Assembly: GCF_030811595.1 (NCBI RefSeq)
Contig: NZ_JAUSRB010000002.1
Location: forward strand, 6,262,001 to 6,326,000
Length of the DNA: 64,000 bases
Source: Streptosporangium brasiliense
Lineage (GTDB): Bacteria; Actinomycetota; Actinomycetes; Streptosporangiales; Streptosporangiaceae
Direction of reading: 5' to 3'
Of this stretch, positions 52,025 through 60,242 are shown one piece after another. Positions within the stretch are counted from its first letter, which is position 1. Every line of letters starts with the position of its first letter. Made by a program: the position numbers and the translations under genes. The notes under the pieces were generated by a model, which made no database searches, was not told the origin of the DNA, and worked only from the letters and a program-made list of their open reading frames with translations.

Positions 52025-52782
52025 GATCCCTTGGCCGCGACGATGGCCGCCGTCAGCGGGCCGGCCGTGTACAGGTCGCCCTTGAACACCTCATCGTTGA
52101 TCTTCACGGTGGGCGTGCCGGAGATCCCCGCCTCGAACACCGCAGCCGTGGAAGCCGTGACCCACGGCTCGAAGATCCGGTCGGTGAAGAGGTTCACGAC
52201 ATCCTGCGGCACGCCGGCGTCACGGGCCAGGGCGGCGATCTCGTCGTCGGACAGGCCGCGGCTTCCCTCGGCGGGCTGGCGGGCGAACAGCGCGGTGTTG
52301 AAGGCCAGGACCTTGCCGGGCGCGTGGTCGGCCACCGTGGCGGTGGCGTTGGAGGCCCGCGTGGAGTATTCCGTCCCGCTGGACATCCGGTCCAGGAACG
52401 ACAGCGGATACAGCTCCAGCCGCACCGTGCCGTCGGCGACCAGGCGGTTCAGCTCGGCGCTGTTGGCCTGCTCGAAGCGCCCGCAGAACGGGCACATGTA
52501 GTCGAGGTAGACCGCCAGTCTCACCGGCGCGGCGGCACTGCCGAGAGCGAGGGCCCCGCTGGTCGTGGCGATCGCCGGAGCGGCTGTCCTGCCCCGCGGC
52601 GCCGTACTTTCCCCGGAGCCTCCTGCGGCGTTGACGAGACTGATCACGATGGCGGCCAGGAGAGCCACGATGAGCACCCCGCCACCACCGGCGGCCAGGC
52701 GGATGCGCTTCTTCCTGCGGCGCTCGGCGGCGGTCCTGACGTCGCGCAGCTCGCGGGATCTGGCCCGCGCCGGTGTACTCAT
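52021..52782 (-). CDS. membrane-anchored DsbA-like thiol oxidoreductase
   Basis: 253 residues from ATG 52782 (GGGAG upstream). A basic N-terminus and one signal-anchor helix (GGGVLIVALLAAIVISLVNA) precede a thioredoxin fold with active site YLDYMCPFCGRFEQ and the cis-Pro loop GISGTPTVKIND. It introduces disulfides into exported proteins and is recharged by the VKOR encoded just downstream. A DosR-like box precedes it. The longer frame to 52899 is not needed. Confidence 0.9.
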   Translation of the reverse strand: MSTPARARSRELRDVRTAAERRRKKRIRLAAGGGGVLIVALLAAIVISLVNAAGGSGESTAPRGRTAAPAIATTSGALALGSAAAPVRLAVYLDYMCPFCGRFEQANSAELNRLVADGTVRLELYPLSFLDRMSSGTEYSTRASNATATVADHAPGKVLAFNTALFARQPAEGSRGLSDDEIAALARDAGVPQDVVNLFTDRIFEPWVTASTAAVFEAGISGTPTVKINDEVFKGDLYTAGPLTAAIVAAKGS

Positions 52783-52931
52783 GGTCTCGTCTCCCGTGCT
52801 CCTGCATGGATGAAAGATCGGGCACCACGGCTGCGGCGTTGCCGCCTCTTCGGCCGGCGCTCGGGCATGGCCCGGTCGGTGCTCGCTGGTGGTGCCCACC
52901 GCACAGCCTGCAGTGAACCGCCCCTTACGGA

Positions 52932-52951
52932 CCGGAGGCTAAAGTCCCTTA
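52932..52951. promoter_or_regulatory. DosR/DevR-like box 5
   Basis: GAGGCTAAAGTCCC (52935-52948) matches the core at 12 of 14 positions, 150 bp before the DsbA-like start. Confidence 0.6.
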
Positions 52952-53087
52952 CCGCCGCGACCTCCGTCCCAGAGCGGACAATGGGGACTCGATGTCGAGG
53001 ACGCTCGAGTCTCGTCGTCGCATGGTCGGCTTCCGGGCCCGATGTCAACTGACGCACCGGTGGTGTCCAGCACGAGATTGGGTAGGG

Positions 53088-53400
53088 CATCGCCGGGGGA
53101 CGTCCGAGGCGCTGGCCTCGAGCCTTGGCGGCGGCCGAGCCCTCGTTGGTGCCCTCGATGATGAGTTCACGGACGAACTCCGCGAGCGCGGCGAACACGT
53201 GAAACACCAGCCGTCCTCCCGGCGTGGTGGTGTCCAGGGCCTCCTTCAGCGACCGGAACCCGATGTCGCGTTGCGCAGGCCGGCGACGATCGCGATCAGG
53301 TCCTGCAGGGAACGGCCGAGCCGGTCCAGCGACGGTACGACCAGCGTGTCGCCCTCGCGCAGGTAGTCCAGGGCCTTCCAGAGGCATGGAGAAAGGCCCG
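53088..53400 (-). pseudogene. serine recombinase (Tn3-type resolvase) remnant
   Basis: ALDYLREGDTLVVPSLDRLG and RSLQDLIAIVAGLR are in one frame; DIGFRSLKEALDTTTPGGRL, FHVFAALAEFVRELI and RGQRLGRPPAM are in the next. One base is missing near 53272. The N-terminal catalytic-serine segment and the C-terminal HTH are also lost. It marks a former transposon or resolvase next to the AspRS gene. Confidence 0.82.
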
Positions 53401-53518
53401 CCCGGACCTTCCGCTGTGCACGGCGGAAGGATCCATGGCGAGCCATCGGTTCCCTCCGGTCGATAGGCAAGCTGACGCTGACGCATGGAGTGCGCCGGCT
53501 GGTCAGCTCCAGTCCCAC

Positions 53519-53745
53519 CTCTGGAGCTGTCCGGCCACACTCAACAGTTCTGACTCTTTCCCGATGGGCGTCGAAAGTGAAAAACCCTAGGAAACCGGTA
53601 GGGCTCAGCGCACGATCCAGTGCACTTGCGCGCTGGTCGGCAGATTTCCGAACCTACGGCCTTGACAGGGGTGGGCCGGCGTCCAGACGTCACCGCGCCT
53701 GCGGGTCTTCAGCGCAACGATCCGCGAGGGTCTCACCGGTATCGT
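53519..53745. other. 227-bp gap, only a small hairpin
   Basis: CCCTA-N9-TAGGG lies near 53584-53602. No tRNA or gene is recognised between the recombinase remnant and the end of the AspRS gene. Confidence 0.4.
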
Positions 53746-55050
53746 TCACGGAGCGAGCCGGTGCAGGTCGCGGGGGAACAGCGTGACCTGGCGGACGTTC
53801 GGCACGTCGAGCAGGCGTGCCATGAACCGTTCCAGCCCGAATGCGAAGCCGCCGTGCGGCGGCATGCCGTAGCGCATCGCGTCGAGATATCCCGAGTACG
53901 CCGACAGGTCACTCTCGCCGCGCGCGGTCAGTGCTCGCACGTAGTCGGCGTGCCGGTGCATCCGCTGACCGCCGCTGACCAGCTCCAGGCCACGAAAAAT
54001 CAGGTCGAACGCGCGCGAGTAGCCGGGCCGCGCCGGGTCCGGATGTGTGTAGAACGCGCGATGCGCGGTCGGGTAGCCCTCGACGAACACGAAGTCAGAG
54101 CCATACTCACGCAAGGCCCATTCGCCGATCCAACGCTCATGCGCCGGCGCGAGGTCAGATTCGGCGGTCACGTCCTGGCCGGTCGCCCTACTGATCATCT
54201 CGAGTACGTCGGCGAAGTGCACCACCACGGGTTTCTCCGTCAGCGCCGGCATGGTGACGTCGAGAAGCTCGAGTGAGGGACCGGCCGAGGCGTGGATGTT
54301 GGTCAGCATGCCCCCGACCGTCGCGTGGCACGCGGCGATGACGTCGCGGTGGTCTTCGATGAAGCCCATCTCGGCATCGAGGGAGGTGTAGGACGCGAGG
54401 TGGCGGGCGGTGTCGCTCGGCTCGGCGCGGAAGACCGGTCCGACTTCGTAGACCCGCTCGAAGACGCCGACCATCATCTGCTTGTAGAGCTGAGGAGACT
54501 GCGCCAGGTACGCCGGACGGCCGAAGTAGTCGAGCTTGAAGACGTTGGCGCCGCCCTCGGTCGCCGCACCAACGATCTTCGGGGTGTGGATCTCGACGAA
54601 CGACATCGCTTCGATCGCCGTGCGGAACCCGCCGACCGCGGCCGCGCTGACGCGGTGGGTGGCGGCGAGCTTCGGGTGGCGCAGCGCGACCGGCGCATGG
54701 TCGAGCATTGTCGGCAGGCTCGCGCGCAGGTCGGGCCGGTAGAGGTCGAACGGAGCCGGCTCGGCGGGGTCGGTCAATGCCTCGATTACCGGCGAGGTGA
54801 TCTCGACGCCGCCCGGCGCGGACGGCTCGACGGTGACCGTGCCGACGACGGCGACCGTCGTCTCTTCCGGCAGGGTCTCCAGCTGAGCACGGGCGGTCTT
54901 TTCGGACACGACAATCTGGGTCAGGCCGGCGGCGTCGCGCAGGATCAGGAAAGCGACCGACTTCAACAGTCGGCGACGATGAATCCAGCCTGCGATGCGT
55001 ACGGTCTCGCCGACGTGTGCGGACAGCTGGGTGGACAGGATGCGTTGCAC
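53746..55050 (-). CDS. aspS: aspartyl-tRNA synthetase, archaeal/non-discriminating type
   Basis: 434 residues from GTG 55050 with GAGGAGG nine bases upstream. An N-terminal OB-fold anticodon domain (VRIAGWIHRRRLLKSVAFLI) is followed by a class II core: motif 1 SFVEIHTPKIVGAATEGGAN, YLAQSPQLYKQM, motif 2 FRAEPSDTARHLASYTSLD and motif 3 GFAFGLERFMARLL. It lacks the bacterial GAD insertion (about 590 residues in bacterial AspRS), so it is the archaeal-type enzyme, often able to charge both tRNA-Asp and tRNA-Asn. It is preceded by an Asp-specific T-box leader. It lies beside a resolvase remnant, consistent with acquisition by transfer. Confidence 0.92.
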   Translation of the reverse strand: MQRILSTQLSAHVGETVRIAGWIHRRRLLKSVAFLILRDAAGLTQIVVSEKTARAQLETLPEETTVAVVGTVTVEPSAPGGVEITSPVIEALTDPAEPAPFDLYRPDLRASLPTMLDHAPVALRHPKLAATHRVSAAAVGGFRTAIEAMSFVEIHTPKIVGAATEGGANVFKLDYFGRPAYLAQSPQLYKQMMVGVFERVYEVGPVFRAEPSDTARHLASYTSLDAEMGFIEDHRDVIAACHATVGGMLTNIHASAGPSLELLDVTMPALTEKPVVVHFADVLEMISRATGQDVTAESDLAPAHERWIGEWALREYGSDFVFVEGYPTAHRAFYTHPDPARPGYSRAFDLIFRGLELVSGGQRMHRHADYVRALTARGESDLSAYSGYLDAMRYGMPPHGGFAFGLERFMARLLDVPNVRQVTLFPRDLHRLAP

Positions 55051-55345
55051 GGTGGTGGCCTCCTCTGGTTCGCAACGCGTCCCCTGAGAGGCGTGGGCGA
55101 GCGGGATCCTCGCGGTACCACCACACCTTCGCCACGCCGCGAACTCGTGCGGCGTAGCCTCTGCAAACCCTTGACGTGGGCGATTCGGCGGGACTCTACT
55201 AGGCCCGAGGGCCGTTCTTCCCCGCAGCTCAGGAGGGTCTTCACGCCCCGGCCGGAGTCCGCCTTCGCAGCTGCCGGCGGCTCTCTCCAACTCCGGTGAT
55301 CGAGGTGCTACTCGGCTCCGTCGTCGCTGTTGGGCGCTACCTTAC
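55051..55345 (-). promoter_or_regulatory. T-box riboswitch with Asp (GAC) specifier, translational type
   Basis: Read on the minus strand. T-box core TGGTACCGCG at 55120-55111. The antisequestrator is canonical: GGTGTGG (55127-55121) pairs with CCACGCC (55096-55090), the 7-base bulge TGGTACC (55120-55114) stays free, and GCGAG pairs with CTCGC above it. Stem I shows an AGTAG motif, AGAGAG plus a distal hairpin CCGGAGT ... ACTCCGG (55296-55252), then GAA followed by the specifier GAC (55239-55237). CCACCACC next to the start codon can pair with GTGGTGG of the T-box, and CCTCT with the AGAGG of the ribosome site. Uncharged tRNA-Asp would therefore expose the start of aspS. Confidence 0.88.
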
Positions 55346-55466
55346 CCGGATCGCGCCCAGTTCATCGACCGAATTGTCACCGCTGATTTCGGTGAGGCGG
55401 GAATTACCGACCTGCGGCGCGGCGCCGCCGAAAGGCGCCCCCGAATAACCCGGTGGACAATCCTTA

Positions 55467-55514
55467 ACGGGACACCAGCACAACGGGACACCAGCACAAC
55501 GGGACACCAGCACA
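55467..55514. repeat. three perfect 16-bp tandem repeats
   Basis: ACGGGACACCAGCACA occurs at 55467-55482, 55483-55498 and 55499-55514 without a mismatch. The array ends five bases before the first possible start of the permease gene. It could be an iteron-like operator or a slippage product. Confidence 0.9.
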
Positions 55515-55519
55515 GATTC

Positions 55520-56908
55520 TTGACCATCGCTACCACACCGCCGCTCAAGATCAACTATTTGCGGTTGGCGACACGTTCCTTACCAACACCCTTACTGGGA
55601 CCCCTACAACGAACTCCTCGCGCCAGGACTCCACCCGGAAAGGTTCCGACCCTGAACGCCTCACTCGCAGAAGCACTGTCCGTCGTCCTGCTCCTGGCGG
55701 TACTGGCCTGCGCGGTGATCCGGCCGTGGGGCTGGCCGGAGGCGGTCGTGGCCGTCCCCGCCGCCGGGGTGGTCATCGCCACCGGCGCGATCTCGCTCGA
55801 CCACGCGGCGACCGAGGCCGCCCGGCTGGGCCCGGTGATCGGCTTCCTCGCGGCCGTCCTGGTCCTGGCCCAGCTGTGCGACGACGAGGGCCTGTTCCAC
55901 GCCTGCGGCGCCTGGATGGCCCGCCGGGCGGCCGGCCGCCCCCGCCGCCTGCTGGTCCTTGTCTTCGTGACGGCCTCGCTGATCACCGCGGTGCTCAGCC
56001 TGGACGCCACGGTGGTACTGCTGACCCCGGTGGTGTTCGCCACCGCCGCCCGGCTGGGCGCTCGCGCCAAGCCGCACGTCTATGCCTGCACCCACCTGTC
56101 GAACACCGCCTCGCTGCTGCTGCCGGTCTCCAACCTCACCAATCTGCTGGCGTTCGCCGCCAGCGGCCTGACCTTCACCCGCTTCGCCGGGTTGATGGCG
56201 CTGCCCTGGCTGGTCGCCATCGGGGCTGAGTACGTGGTGATCCGCCGCTTCTTCGCCACCGACCTGGACGCGGGCGCCGAGGCCCCGCTCGCCTCCGAGC
56301 CCCGCGAACTGCCGCTGTTCGCCCTGCTCACGGTGGCGGGCACCCTGGCGGGTTTCGTGCTGACTTCGGCGCTCGACATCAACCCGGCCTGGGCGGCGGC
56401 CGCGGGCGCGGCCGTCCTGGCGGCCCGTACGCTGGCCCAGCGCCGCACCACCCCTACGGTGATCGTGCGGGCCGCGGCCTTGCCGTTCTGCGCCTTCGTG
56501 CTGGCGCTGGGCATCGTGGTCCGGGCGGTGGTCGACAACGGCCTCGCGGGCGCGCTGGGCCACGTGGTTCCTGCCGGCACCGGCCTGGCGGCCCTCCTTG
56601 CCACCGCGGCACTGGCAGCCGTACTGGCAAACATCATCAACAACCTGCCCGCAGTCCTGGTGCTGCTGCCGCTGACCGCCCCCACCGGACCGGGCGCCGT
56701 CCTGGCCGTGCTCCTCGGCGTGAACATCGGCCCGAACCTCACCTACGCCGGCTCCCTGGCCACCCTGCTGTGGCGGCGGATCGTGCGCGAACACGACACC
56801 GACGTGGAGCTGGGCGAGTTCACCCGGCTCGGTCTGTTCGCCGTGCCCACCGCGCTGCTGCTCTCGGTGGTGGCACTGTGGGTGTCACTTCAAGCGATCG
56901 GAGGCTGA
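55520..56908 (+). CDS. ArsB/SLC13-type permease
   Basis: Up to 462 residues from TTG 55520, with about eleven transmembrane helices. Family regions: LDATVVLLTPVVFATAARLG, THLSNTASLLLPVSNLTNLL and ANIINNLPAVLVLLPL. This fits the ion-transporter superfamily (arsenite, dicarboxylate, Na+/H+ exchange). The true start is unsure: the first 44 residues look non-homologous, while a CTG at 55652 with GGAAAGG eight bases upstream would give a normal length. The substrate is unproven; no ars regulator is nearby. Confidence 0.78.
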   Translation: MTIATTPPLKINYLRLATRSLPTPLLGPLQRTPRARTPPGKVPTLNASLAEALSVVLLLAVLACAVIRPWGWPEAVVAVPAAGVVIATGAISLDHAATEAARLGPVIGFLAAVLVLAQLCDDEGLFHACGAWMARRAAGRPRRLLVLVFVTASLITAVLSLDATVVLLTPVVFATAARLGARAKPHVYACTHLSNTASLLLPVSNLTNLLAFAASGLTFTRFAGLMALPWLVAIGAEYVVIRRFFATDLDAGAEAPLASEPRELPLFALLTVAGTLAGFVLTSALDINPAWAAAAGAAVLAARTLAQRRTTPTVIVRAAALPFCAFVLALGIVVRAVVDNGLAGALGHVVPAGTGLAALLATAALAAVLANIINNLPAVLVLLPLTAPTGPGAVLAVLLGVNIGPNLTYAGSLATLLWRRIVREHDTDVELGEFTRLGLFAVPTALLLSVVALWVSLQAIGG

Positions 56909-56913
56909 ACGCG

Positions 56914-57414
56914 ATGACCGTCATCGTCTGGATCGTGGAGGGCACCTGGCCCGCCTGCGTCGACGCTGCGCGCACCCACGCGCCCAAGAGCGCCGACGTG
57001 GTGCTGCTGCACGTCACCGGCTCCGGGGTGCCGGGCGCCGCGCACGGCGCCTACGCCGGGCTGCTGGGCCGCGCACGCCCCGACCGCGACCCCGGCACGC
57101 GGGTGGAGCACCTGGCCGCCGCGGCGGGTGAACAGCTCCTGGCCAGCGCGGCCGAGCGGCTGGGACGCCCGTGCACCCGGCGAGAACACTCGGGCCGCGT
57201 CGAGCGGGAAGTCGTGGCCGCCGCCGAAGGCGCCGACCTGCTCATCCTCGCCCGTGACGGCGACCGTACCCACCTCGGACCCCGCAGCCTCGGCCCCGCC
57301 AGCCGATTCATCGTCGACCACGCCCCCTGCCCCGTCCTGCTGGTCTGGCCGGAGACCGCCCCCAGCACGGCCACCATCCCGCCGCCGCCACCCCACCCGC
57401 CGCACCACCGCTAG
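56914..57414 (+). CDS. universal stress protein-like protein
   Basis: 166 residues from ATG 56914 (GGAGG upstream). Rossmann-like alpha/beta USP fold: IVWIVEGTWPACVDAA, ADVVLLHVTG, GADLLILARDGD and the ending GPASRFIVDHAPCPVLLVWP. It has a low-complexity Pro/His tail (PPPPPHPPHH), possibly metal-binding. Five bases separate it from the permease stop, so the two form an operon. Confidence 0.8.
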   Translation: MTVIVWIVEGTWPACVDAARTHAPKSADVVLLHVTGSGVPGAAHGAYAGLLGRARPDRDPGTRVEHLAAAAGEQLLASAAERLGRPCTRREHSGRVEREVVAAAEGADLLILARDGDRTHLGPRSLGPASRFIVDHAPCPVLLVWPETAPSTATIPPPPPHPPHHR

Positions 57415-57428
57415 CCACGGCCAAACCG

Positions 57429-57685
57429 TCACCGCTCCGGGACCAAGATCAAGGGCTTGGAGCCAACCGCTGTTCCGTTGTTCCCCGAGGCCGCACGCCT
57501 GCACCCGCGGTAGTGCCAGATGTAGGGATCCGCCCCGGGCTCAGGCTCATACACCGCCCGGGAGGTCTCCCGCGGGACGACCATGCACGCCCCCGTCTCC
57601 AAGGTGCTGTCCGCCACCAACATCGGCCCGGGAACGTCGTCCCGTCCAGCGGACCGCCTATCAAGGTCACGTGTCGCTCGGTCAT
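57429..57685 (-). pseudogene. frameshifted small conserved protein
   Basis: Starts at ATG 57685 (MTERHVTLIGGPLDGTTFPG) and continues in another frame as MLVADSTLETGACMVVPRE, then PYIWHYRGCRR. One base appears to be missing near 57628. Small actinobacterial proteins with the VTLIGGPLDG start are known, with unknown function. An IS630 remnant abuts its 5' end. Confidence 0.5.
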
Positions 57686-57930
57686 GACTCCGACCCTGGA
57701 CTGCAGGCCGAAGGCTCGCCAGATGCGCAGCGCGCTGGACGGTGAGATGCCCACCTGCCGGGCAAGTTCCCGTTTCGATCAGTGAGCGGCGCCCTCGGGC
57801 ACTTCCTCCAGCGTGCGTATCACCACCTGTTCAACCTGCGCACCGGTGATGGTGCGTGGCGCGCCGGGCCGGGGCTCATCATGCAGTCCCGGTCCGGCGG
57901 CTGCTCGCCGGGCTCGCCGAGTGCAACCCC
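57686..57930 (-). mobile_element. IS630-family transposase remnant
   Basis: Only the N-terminal HTH part remains: LHDEPRPGAPRTIT, VEQVVIRTLEEVPEGAAH, a TGA stop where Trp is expected, then ELARQVGISPSSALRIWRAF. The catalytic DDE part is absent. The neighbouring small protein begins where the transposase breaks off. Confidence 0.75.
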
Positions 57931-58082
57931 TGATGGCGTAGCGCCAAAATCCGGTCCGGTCCTCCCCGAAGGCCGATACGTGAGAGGGCCATCCCCTGAT
58001 CATGCCTGATCGTGTCGATGCCGACTAACAACGCTTGTCGGCCCCTTCGGGCAGCATCGAGGGCCGATGCGCATCAGGAATG

Positions 58083-58484
58083 TCAGCCAGAAGCGGCAGC
58101 GCCTGGTTGATGCTCGGGAGAGTCGATCGGGGCCGTTGAGGTGTCGGCGTGGCGGGCGGTGGGTGCACCGCCGCTGGGCAGGTCGTGCTGGGTGAAGATG
58201 TCGATGAGCAGTCGGATGGGCAGGTTGGCCTCGGTCGGATAGCGGAAGCTGCGCTCGGGGTTGAGGGTGTAGTGGTTGCGGCGGCCGACTTTGCCGCGGG
58301 TCAGGTAGCCCTCCTGGTGCAGGTCGGACACGATGCCCTGCACGGCGCGTTCGGTGATGCCGATGCGGGTGGCGATGTCGCGCAGGCGGGCGTGCGGATC
58401 GCGGGCGATCTCCAACAGCACCCGGGCGTGGTGGGTCAGGAACGTCCAGGTGGAGGTGGGCTCGTCAGAGCTGCTCATGGCCAT
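58083..58484 (-). CDS. winged-helix transcriptional regulator
   Basis: 133 residues from ATG 58484. MarR/ArsR-like winged helix: HHARVLLEIARDPHARLRDI, ATRIGITERAVQGIVSDLHQ and the wing YLTRGKVGRRNHYTL. A short C-terminal tail is Thr/Ala-rich. It is divergent from a STAS-domain gene, with a 10-bp perfect inverted repeat between. Confidence 0.82.
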   Translation of the reverse strand: MAMSSSDEPTSTWTFLTHHARVLLEIARDPHARLRDIATRIGITERAVQGIVSDLHQEGYLTRGKVGRRNHYTLNPERSFRYPTEANLPIRLLIDIFTQHDLPSGGAPTARHADTSTAPIDSPEHQPGAAASG

Positions 58485-58551
58485 GTCGCATCTTTCGGGG
58501 CCGGCGGTTCGGCGTGGTGGTAACGGAGGCGAAATGTGTCTACCATAAGAT

Positions 58552-58577
58552 GTTACCGGAAGCTCCTTTCCGGTAAC
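58552..58577. promoter_or_regulatory. probable operator of the winged-helix regulator
   Basis: GTTACCGGAA (58552-58561) and TTCCGGTAAC (58568-58577) form a perfect inverted repeat. A further half-site GGTAACGGA lies at about 58519-58527. Confidence 0.55.
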
Positions 58578-58734
58578 TGTCTTCTCGAAACAGGCTGCGG
58601 GTGAGATGATTCCAGTCAACCGCTCTTCCTCCCTCGGTGGAGGTCCACATGCCTGCTCTCCAGCCCCAGCGCAGCTGCATCTGCCCGCCCTCCCGGAGCC
58701 CCGCCGGCCACGTCCCGCCTTTGCCCGCAGCTCC

Positions 58735-59145
58735 ATGACCATCCACTCCGGCATCCCCGAATCCGACGACACCGTGCCCCACGACACCATTGACGCGGTC
58801 ATCTATGTTGATCGCCAACTGCGCCTGACCTATCGCCCCACGCCTGGCACGACCCTCATCCGGCTGATCGGCGAGATCGACGCCACCAACCGCACCGCGC
58901 TGGAGGAAACGCTGACCCGCGCCAGGTGCGGCGACGATCGTCTCCTGATCGATGTCGGGCACCTGCGTTTCGTCGACGTCGGCGGGATATGCCTGCTGGC
59001 GAAGCTATGTCACACGGGCGCGGCCTGTGTGGTCAACACGCCGCCGCCCATGCGTCGTCTGGCGAATCTGCTGGGACTGTTGCCGGGCGTCGATGCCCTG
59101 GTCGGCGCCATGGAGCACGGACACGACCAGCCGCGACAGGGATAG
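58735..59145 (+). CDS. STAS-domain (anti-sigma factor antagonist-like) protein
   Basis: 136 residues from ATG 58735. STAS fold: TTLIRLIGEIDATNRTALEE, DDRLLIDVGHLRFVDVGGIC and MRRLANLLGLLPGV. In RsbV/SpoIIAA-type antagonists the phosphorylated Ser lies in a DSSG or DSTG motif; here the motif is DVGG, with no Ser or Thr. It therefore cannot be switched by phosphorylation in the usual way. No anti-sigma kinase gene is adjacent. Confidence 0.82.
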   Translation: MTIHSGIPESDDTVPHDTIDAVIYVDRQLRLTYRPTPGTTLIRLIGEIDATNRTALEETLTRARCGDDRLLIDVGHLRFVDVGGICLLAKLCHTGAACVVNTPPPMRRLANLLGLLPGVDALVGAMEHGHDQPRQG

Positions 59146-59180
59146 GCCGGCCACTCGGTCGCGGTCTTTCACGGCTTCGG

Positions 59181-59330
59181 TCACATCAGCGCCTCGTGCA
59201 CGCCCGGCGTCGAGTACGCCTCGTCCATCGGGTCCCCCAGCGTCGGCGCCCGCCGGTCGGCGAGCTGTCCGCCGAGCCTACGGGGGGTCCCGGTAGTATC
59301 GGCGAAATCTTCAACGGATACGCAGGTCAG
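59181..59330 (-). pseudogene. unassigned 3' coding remnant
   Basis: A codon-like stretch VEDFADTTGTPRRLGGQLAD and TLGDPMDEAYSTPGVHEAL ends at TGA-complement 59181. It is part of a long open frame that continues through unrelated remnants. It looks like the C-terminus of a lost protein; the family is not recognised. Confidence 0.3.
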
Positions 59331-59469
59331 AGCTTCCTTGAAGACCTTCGGGAACAGCTTGGAAGGCGGGCCGCCGACCTGCATATCCGCTGCTTTACGC
59401 GTCGTTGCTACTGGGACCCCTCCAGTGCTCGCCGGGCCCTTGGGCAACGAAACGAGAAGCGTTCTACGG

Positions 59470-59930
59470 CTGTTCGCCGGGACGCGCTGGGATGCTTGGC
59501 GCATTGCTCGGGCTGCTGGAGGTCCCGGAGGGTCGCGGTTCTCGGAGCTGGAGCGGTTGCGGCAGGCGCCGAAGCGGCAGCCGGGCGCGGAACTGGTACG
59601 GGCATTGAAGCGGGTGAATGACCTCGCTCGGTTCGAGCTGGGGCGGGTCGAGGTCTCCAAGGTCCCGATCCGGCGAATGAAGACCCTGGCCCGGTACGGG
59701 GCGAGCAGCAAGGCACCGTTGCTGGCCCGTCTGTCGGAGCCGCGGCGAACGGCGACGCTGGTGGCGGTGACGCGGTCGTTGGAAGCGGAGGCGATCGACG
59801 ACGCGCTCGATCTGTTCGCGCTGCTGACGGCCACCAGGCTGATCAGTCCCGCGCGCCGCAAGTCGAGCGGTGACCGTCTGGCGATGCTGCCGAAGTTGGA
59901 AAAGGCGTCCCAACGGCTGTCTGCGGGTTC
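59470..59930 (+). mobile_element. Tn3-family TnpA transposase remnant
   Basis: LLGLLEVPEG lies in one frame, then ELERLRQAPKRQPGAELVRA, RRMKTLARYGASSKAPLLAR and SEPRRTATLVAVTRSLEAEA in the next. This matches an internal part of Tn3-type TnpA. The frame shifts near 59530 and both ends are missing. Confidence 0.72.
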
Positions 59931-59939
59931 CTCAACCCC

Positions 59940-60117
59940 GGGGACGCGGGCGTAGCGGGACGGTGAGGCGACCGAGGTGTGCCCGGAACAGGGGAGCAAG
60001 GTCGAGGTGTCGGCGCCGTCCTCGGCGGCCCGGGTGAGGGCGGAGTGGCGCAGCCGGTGCAGCGTCCACGGGCCGTCGGGCAGGCCGGCGGTGACACTGT
60101 CACCTGGTGCCGACGTA
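59940..60117 (-). mobile_element. tyrosine integrase C-terminal remnant
   Basis: WTLHRLRHSALTRAAEDGAD, SGHTSVAS and SRYARV preserve the HxxR, H and Tyr active-site region of a phage/XerC-type recombinase. The rest of the gene is missing. It joins the TnpA remnant head-on. Confidence 0.75.
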
Positions 60118-60177
60118 CCCAGCACCGGCTGCACCGCCACGGTCGCCAAGAATGCCAGCTGGATCCGCGTCGACCTG

Positions 60178-60216
60178 GCCAAGGCAGAACACGGCAGAGC
60201 CGTGTTCTGCCTTGGC
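60178..60216. terminator. perfect 18-bp hairpin
   Basis: GCCAAGGCAGAACACGGC (60178-60195) and its exact complement (60199-60216) enclose three bases. It lies 27 bp beyond the stop of the DUF1062 gene (minus strand), as a terminator would. Confidence 0.75.
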
Positions 60217-60242
60217 GGAAAGCGTCGCACCGATACTTGGGC

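Noticed and set aside
53519..53745. tRNA gene as integration target beside the recombinase remnant
   Set aside because: No cloverleaf, anticodon arm or CCA-proximal TPsiC motif could be found.
59181..60230. One 349-codon minus-strand gene
   Set aside because: It is a chance fusion: integrase remnant, antisense of a TnpA remnant and an unrelated tail.
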